DNA of 8,525 nucleotides from an uncultured Campylobacter sp. (GTDB lineage Bacteria; Campylobacterota; Campylobacteria; Campylobacterales; Campylobacteraceae), in NCBI RefSeq assembly GCF_938045535.1, contig NZ_CALIMQ010000037.1, positions 1 through 8,525 on the forward strand. Reading direction: 5' to 3'. Shown here one piece after another: positions 5,512-8,525 of the stretch. Every line of letters starts with the position of its first letter. Positions within the stretch are counted from its first letter, which is position 1. The notes under the pieces were generated by a model. The model did not search any database. It was not told the DNA's origin and was given only the letters and a program-made list of their open reading frames with translations. Both the position numbers and the translations under genes were made by a program.

Positions 5512-5832
5512 TTATTTTTTAGAAACGATGAAATCGGCTAGCGCTTCGATCGATTCGTCGTTGAGCGAAGCTGCTTGACCTTTCATAACGCCCATCATAC
5601 CGAATTTTCCCTTGCCCTCGCCCAGAGTGCCGTCTTTGTAACCTTTTAGGCTAGCGATGATATCTTCCTTGCTTAGGGTGTTTAGCGCAGGTACTTTGCC
5701 GCCAAGATAAGGCTTCTCGGCATTGGCTCCGTGACAGGCCACGCATTTTTTATACAATGTAGCGCCGTCTGCGGCAAACGCTGCCGAACTAAACGCCGCA
5801 ACCGCAGCACATGCAATAAGAACTTTTTTCAT
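5512..5832 (-). CDS. Periplasmic class I cytochrome c (c553-like)
   Basis: A 106-residue small monohaem cytochrome. Residues 1-20 (MKKVLIACAAVAAFSSAAFA) are a Sec signal peptide with an AFA cleavage site, placing the mature protein of about 86 residues in the periplasm. The haem attachment motif CVACH is at 30-34, and a methionine in GMMGVMKGQA (M83 most likely, or M79/M80) would be the sixth iron ligand. The ending SIEALADFIVSKK is the typical C-terminal helix. Such proteins in epsilonproteobacteria carry electrons from the cytochrome bc1 complex to terminal oxidases or peroxidases. The ATG is supported by AAAGGA five bases upstream (5838-5843). Gaps on both sides and a candidate promoter suggest it is transcribed alone. 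Export and haem attachment genes are not in the window. Confidence 0.93.
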   Translation of the reverse strand: MKKVLIACAAVAAFSSAAFAADGATLYKKCVACHGANAEKPYLGGKVPALNTLSKEDIIASLKGYKDGTLGEGKGKFGMMGVMKGQAASLNDESIEALADFIVSKK

Positions 5833-5862
5833 TCCTATCCTTTCTTTTTAAATTGTGGGTGC

Positions 5863-5868
5863 AGTATA
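5863..5868 (-). promoter_or_regulatory. -10 element for the cytochrome c gene
   Basis: TATACT on the minus strand lies 30 bases before the cytochrome ATG, with ATT just upstream (ATTATACT). No convincing -35 is present, as is usual in Campylobacter. The predicted leader is about 24 bases and contains the AAAGGA ribosome site. Confidence 0.45.
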
Positions 5869-5912
5869 ATCAAAATTTAGTAAATTTCGGCTAAATTTTT
5901 GCAATTTGCGCT

Positions 5913-6140
5913 AAAGAGGCGAAATTCTATCTACTGCAAACTTTAGCGTAGAGGCTCAAAGCGGAATTTATGCTGTAAAATTTTAAGCGAATTTCGCCTT
6001 GCCCCTTAAATTTCAATCGTAAAATTTCGCGGCGAAATTCTACGGCGAAATTTCATCTAGATGTCAAATTCCATCGCGAAATTTTGCGCAGAATTTTAAA
6101 ATTTCGCCGCTTTACTTTATGCGCGAAATTTCGCCTCTTT
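5913..6140. repeat. Palindrome-rich gap with 14-bp inverted repeat
   Basis: The gap between the ABC exporter and the cytochrome (5833-6111) has no supportable gene. AAAGAGGCGAAATT at 5913-5926 is the exact reverse complement of 6127-6140, inside the end of the exporter gene. Smaller symmetric units lie in and beside it: GCTAAAG/CTTTAGC (5910-5916, 5941-5947), AATTTCGC/GCGAAATT around one base (6023-6039), and GCGAAATTTCGC (6123-6134). The word GCGAAATT or its complement recurs several more times. It looks like accumulated short palindromic repeats or a long folded 3' RNA. Confidence 0.5.
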
Positions 6141-7665
6141 GCATCTTATAAATTTTATCTGCGGCGCCGAAGTATTTATCATCGTGAGAGATCGCAAAGA
6201 TCGTGTATCCGCGCGATTTCAGCTCCGGCAAAATCCGCTCGTAAAACTCCGTGCGAAACTGCGGATCGAGATCGGCCGCAAACTCGTCAAGCATCAAAAA
6301 TTTTCGCCCGTCCATCAGCACGCTTACGAGCGCTAGGCGCTTGCGCTGCCCGCTAGATAGGTTCGTGGTGCTAAATTTAGCCCCTTTTAGCTCAACCTTA
6401 TCCTGTAGGTGCGTAAGCGCTAGCCACTCGCGCGCGATGTCCGCATCGCCCGTAGCGTAGTCGAAGAGGTAAAAATCGCTGAAAACTGCGCTTATATTGT
6501 TGCTATAAGCGCGCAGACCAGAGGGTTTAAGGGTCGCGCCGTCGGCTAAAATTTCGCCCGCTTGTGGCGTATAAAGGCCCGCTAAAATCATAAAAAGCGT
6601 CGATTTTCCGCTGCCGTTTTCGCCGATTAAAAACACCGTCTCGCCTGCATTTAGCTGCAAGTTTACCCCCTTGATGCCGAATTTCCCGCCGGGATACGAA
6701 AAGCTCACGTCTTTAAGCTCCAATCTGCGCCACGGCTGCATTTGCGCAAGCTCGAAGCCCTGCACGAACGGGTCCAAGTTTAGCTCATTTATCTTTGCGT
6801 AGGCGATCTTGGCGCGCAGCACGCTAGGAAGCGAGAATATGAGCATCATCAAAGGCGCGCGCAAAAAAAGCACCGTAAGCGCGATCGTTACGGCGTTTGC
6901 AAGCTCCGCTTTGCCGCCGCTGAGCCCAAAATAAAGCACAAAGCCTACGGCGCCTAGCATCATCACGTTCATAAAATTACTCGCAAACGCGCCGTAAACC
7001 TCGGCTCGAAGCGAGCTTTGGCGTAAATTTTGCGCGTTTGGCAAAAAGTCGTTTTCGTATAGGCTCTTTGCTTTGGCTAGGCTTAGCGACAGCTCCTTAT
7101 GCCCCTCGATCGCCGCGGCGTAGTTTTTATACAAAACGTCCTCGTTTTGGCGGTACAGATCGTAATTTTGCATGACTTTTTTCATCAAAAAACGATTGAA
7201 AATCATCAGCGCGCCGATCCAGACGAATAAAAACGCAAACATCATAGGCGCGATGTATAGCACGTAGATGCCGCAAAACAGCACGATCATCGCGCCTTGA
7301 ATGAGCTCTGAGATGCGCATAAAGCCCTCGGTCAGGCGCGAAATATCGCTGGAAAGGGAGGCAAGCAGGTTCGCCTTCGACGCAGCCTCGATGCACTCGA
7401 ACTTCGTATCGATGATCTGCTTGATGATCTTGGTGCGCAGATCGAACACGAAGTCGTTTTCCATCTTGCAAAGCATGATGCGACTTAGCACCGAAAGCAG
7501 CAAAAATAGCGCCAAGAGCGCGAAAAATATCGCGATGATGCGCCCGCCTCTTTCGGCGCCGTCAAGTAGATATTTATTGATAAAGCTTAAAATCAAAATC
7601 CCCGAGCCGCTGTAGATAGCGTTTAGCGCGAGCATCGCGAGGATTTGTTTGGTATATTTTTTCAT
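6112..7665 (-). CDS. ABC exporter, cyclic-peptide/siderophore (PvdE/YojI) type
   Basis: A fused half-transporter of 517 residues from the ATG at 7665. Residues 1-300 are a membrane domain with about six hydrophobic helices (near 8-30, 44-65, 122-140, 142-160, 232-250, 256-280). The nucleotide-binding domain has Walker A GENGSGKST (348-356), signature LSSGQ (436-440), Walker B KFLMLDE (455-461) and switch His494. The Q-loop region reads ISAVFSDFYLFD (391-402) without the usual glutamine; as I recall, PvdE and YojI share this VF-DF-LF pattern, and those export pyoverdine precursor and microcin J25. The substrate here is unknown. An in-frame TTG at 7677 would add four residues, but it has no ribosome site, whereas the ATG at 7665 has GGGG about 7 bases upstream. 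It seems to stand alone, with large gaps on both sides and no evident peptide precursor. Confidence 0.88.
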   Translation of the reverse strand: MKKYTKQILAMLALNAIYSGSGILILSFINKYLLDGAERGGRIIAIFFALLALFLLLSVLSRIMLCKMENDFVFDLRTKIIKQIIDTKFECIEAASKANLLASLSSDISRLTEGFMRISELIQGAMIVLFCGIYVLYIAPMMFAFLFVWIGALMIFNRFLMKKVMQNYDLYRQNEDVLYKNYAAAIEGHKELSLSLAKAKSLYENDFLPNAQNLRQSSLRAEVYGAFASNFMNVMMLGAVGFVLYFGLSGGKAELANAVTIALTVLFLRAPLMMLIFSLPSVLRAKIAYAKINELNLDPFVQGFELAQMQPWRRLELKDVSFSYPGGKFGIKGVNLQLNAGETVFLIGENGSGKSTLFMILAGLYTPQAGEILADGATLKPSGLRAYSNNISAVFSDFYLFDYATGDADIAREWLALTHLQDKVELKGAKFSTTNLSSGQRKRLALVSVLMDGRKFLMLDEFAADLDPQFRTEFYERILPELKSRGYTIFAISHDDKYFGAADKIYKMQRGEISRIK

Positions 7666-7991
7666 CTTTCGCCCCAATGAAATTTGAGCGCAATTGTGGC
7701 AAAATTCGCTTGAAAAAACGGTTAAATTTTAAATCCGTTCTCATTTCGCAAATAAAATTTTACTCGGGCTGCGTAAAATTCCGCCGTAAATTTATCCGCT
7801 TTTGGCGCGCCAGGAGCGATAAGCCCTATTTGTGTTTACGCCTCTGGCAGAAATTAGCAGATAGGATCAAATTTGACGGATCGTAAAATTTTGAATCAAA
7901 TTTAAAAACCTAAAGCGGCAAAGCGCAAAATTTTAACTATATTTTTAAATTTTATAAACTTTGCCGGCTCTGCTAAAATCCAAATTTAACT
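7666..7991. other. Gap without a recognisable gene
   Basis: About 326 bp between the exporter and the truncated membrane-protein gene. It is rich in AAATTT/AAAATTTT words, contains a GGCGCGCC palindrome near 7804-7811, and carries the hairpin at 7916-7966. A 69-codon plus-strand frame at 7677-7886 has no ribosome site and an unconvincing residue composition. I see no tRNA and no clear promoter for the exporter. Confidence 0.5.
7916..7966 (-). terminator. Long-loop hairpin after the membrane-protein gene
   Basis: CGGCAAAG (7916-7923) and CTTTGCCG (7959-7966) are perfect complements. The 35-base AT-rich loop contains AAATTT words that could extend the fold. On the minus strand the second arm is followed by CTTTAGGTTTTTAAATTT, giving a short T run a few bases on. 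It starts about 26 bp past the stop codon at 7992. The long loop makes a true intrinsic terminator uncertain. Confidence 0.4.
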
Positions 7992-8525
7992 CTAAGTATC
8001 GCCCTTTTTGTTGCGCTCCGTGATAAATTTAGCTAATAAATTTATCTCCAATTTACTCACTTCAAATAGCGCCGTGATTTTCTTTTCGGCTAGGTCTAAA
8101 TTTTTGTTGCAAACAGCTTTGAAATATCTACGCAACTCGGCGTAATCGCTTGGATTGCTGATCATAAAATTACAAAACAAACCGTTTTTGCCCTGTAAAA
8201 ATATCATATCAAAAACGCTATCGACGCCACCTCCGAAGTGAAAAATGATCTGGGGCAAAAGCACCATGCAGATCGTCGCTAAAATTATAAAAATAGATGT
8301 CGCTACGGGCAGCACTACAAACATCGCCGCCATGATAACGACAAGAAATATTACGCCTGTTTTACCGCCGACGCTATCTAGCCCGTAATGTATCGGAAGC
8401 GCATAGGATACTGTTTTGTGAAGCTTTCGTATTTGACGCGGCGTAATTTCCGCAAAAATTTCGCCGTCAATTATCTTGACGATTTTATCGTTGTAAAAAT
8501 AGACATAAGCGTTTCTATAGAAATT
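7992..8525 (-). CDS. Membrane protein, 5' end beyond window
   Basis: The frame is open from the right edge of the window to the stop at 7992, giving at least 177 residues. The ATG at 8333 is therefore probably internal, since 64 codons upstream of it are open and protein-like (NFYRNAYVYFYNDKIVKIID, then FIAEITPRQIRKLHKTVSYA). The soluble start alternates polar and hydrophobic residues in a strand-like way. Two membrane helices follow at about residues 55-76 and 78-98 of the fragment (GVIFLVVIMAAMFVVLPVAT, then IFIILATICMVLLPQIIFHF). The C-terminal 75 residues are soluble and helical, ending KFITERNKKGDT. I do not recognise the family; a small inner-membrane protein with a cytoplasmic beta-rich N-terminal domain is a plausible picture. 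It lies upstream of the exporter on the same strand but is separated from it by a long gap. Confidence 0.65.
   Translation of the reverse strand, partial: NFYRNAYVYFYNDKIVKIIDGEIFAEITPRQIRKLHKTVSYALPIHYGLDSVGGKTGVIFLVVIMAAMFVVLPVATSIFIILATICMVLLPQIIFHFGGGVDSVFDMIFLQGKNGLFCNFMISNPSDYAELRRYFKAVCNKNLDLAEKKITALFEVSKLEINLLAKFITERNKKGDT

Noticed and set aside
7666..7677. TTG at 7677 as the exporter start
   Set aside because: It adds only MGRK, has no ribosome site, and the ATG at 7665 has GGGG at a suitable distance.
7800..7856. tRNA-like fold around the GCCAG/CTGGC pairing
   Set aside because: Only five base pairs close the structure, and no T-loop GTTCRA-type motif or anticodon arm could be found.
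7677..7886. Plus-strand frame of 69 codons in the gap beside the exporter, as a divergent small gene or peptide precursor
   Set aside because: No ribosome site, very basic composition arising from AAATTT spacer words, and no leader-core pattern of a peptide precursor.
1..8525. CRISPR array or tandem repeat array
   Set aside because: No regularly spaced repeated unit was seen; recurring AAATTT words are short and irregular, as expected for this genus.

Overview
The window looks like a chromosomal piece of a Campylobacter-type epsilonproteobacterium. RpsB and the first three quarters of EF-Ts are strikingly close to Campylobacter proteins as I remember them, non-coding DNA is full of the AAATTT/TAAAATTT words typical of that group, and there is a small periplasmic c-type cytochrome. 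The moderately high GC of the host genes fits an oral species of the C. gracilis/showae/rectus type better than C. jejuni, but species is inference. Every convincing gene lies on the minus strand, so transcription runs from high to low coordinates.

Host part, in transcription order: a 5'-truncated membrane protein (8525-7992); a gap of about 326 bp with a long hairpin; a PvdE/YojI-type ABC exporter (7665-6112); a 279-bp gap built of GCGAAATTT-type palindromes; a periplasmic cytochrome c (5832-5512); riboflavin synthase ribE (5410-4592) with an unusual internal insertion, followed closely by pgeF (4584-3853); a promoter and a foldable leader; then the translation pair rpsB (3573-2776) and tsf (2776-1739), which overlap by one base.

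The remarkable part is 1-1960. About codon 275 of tsf, base composition drops abruptly to very AT-rich. The conserved EF-Ts C-terminus is replaced, in frame, by about 70 residues of lysine/glutamate/isoleucine-rich sequence. Downstream is a compact plasmid-style partition operon: a near-consensus promoter beside a perfect 11-bp inverted repeat, parA, a 4-bp-overlapping partner gene, and a hairpin terminator. At about position 106 the DNA returns to host-like composition with the start or interior of another minus-strand reading frame, which is not the missing tsf end. The same 12-bp word occurs at both borders in inverted orientation. This is either a real insertion or rearrangement of foreign plasmid DNA, probably from a low-GC co-resident such as a Fusobacteriota or Bacillota member, that damaged a near-essential gene, or a chimera formed in amplification or assembly. 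The sequence alone cannot decide between these.

RpsB and EF-Ts serve translation, RibE makes riboflavin, PgeF salvages or repairs purine nucleosides, and the cytochrome serves periplasmic electron transfer. The partition genes look unrelated to these neighbours and are best read as a foreign plasmid fragment.
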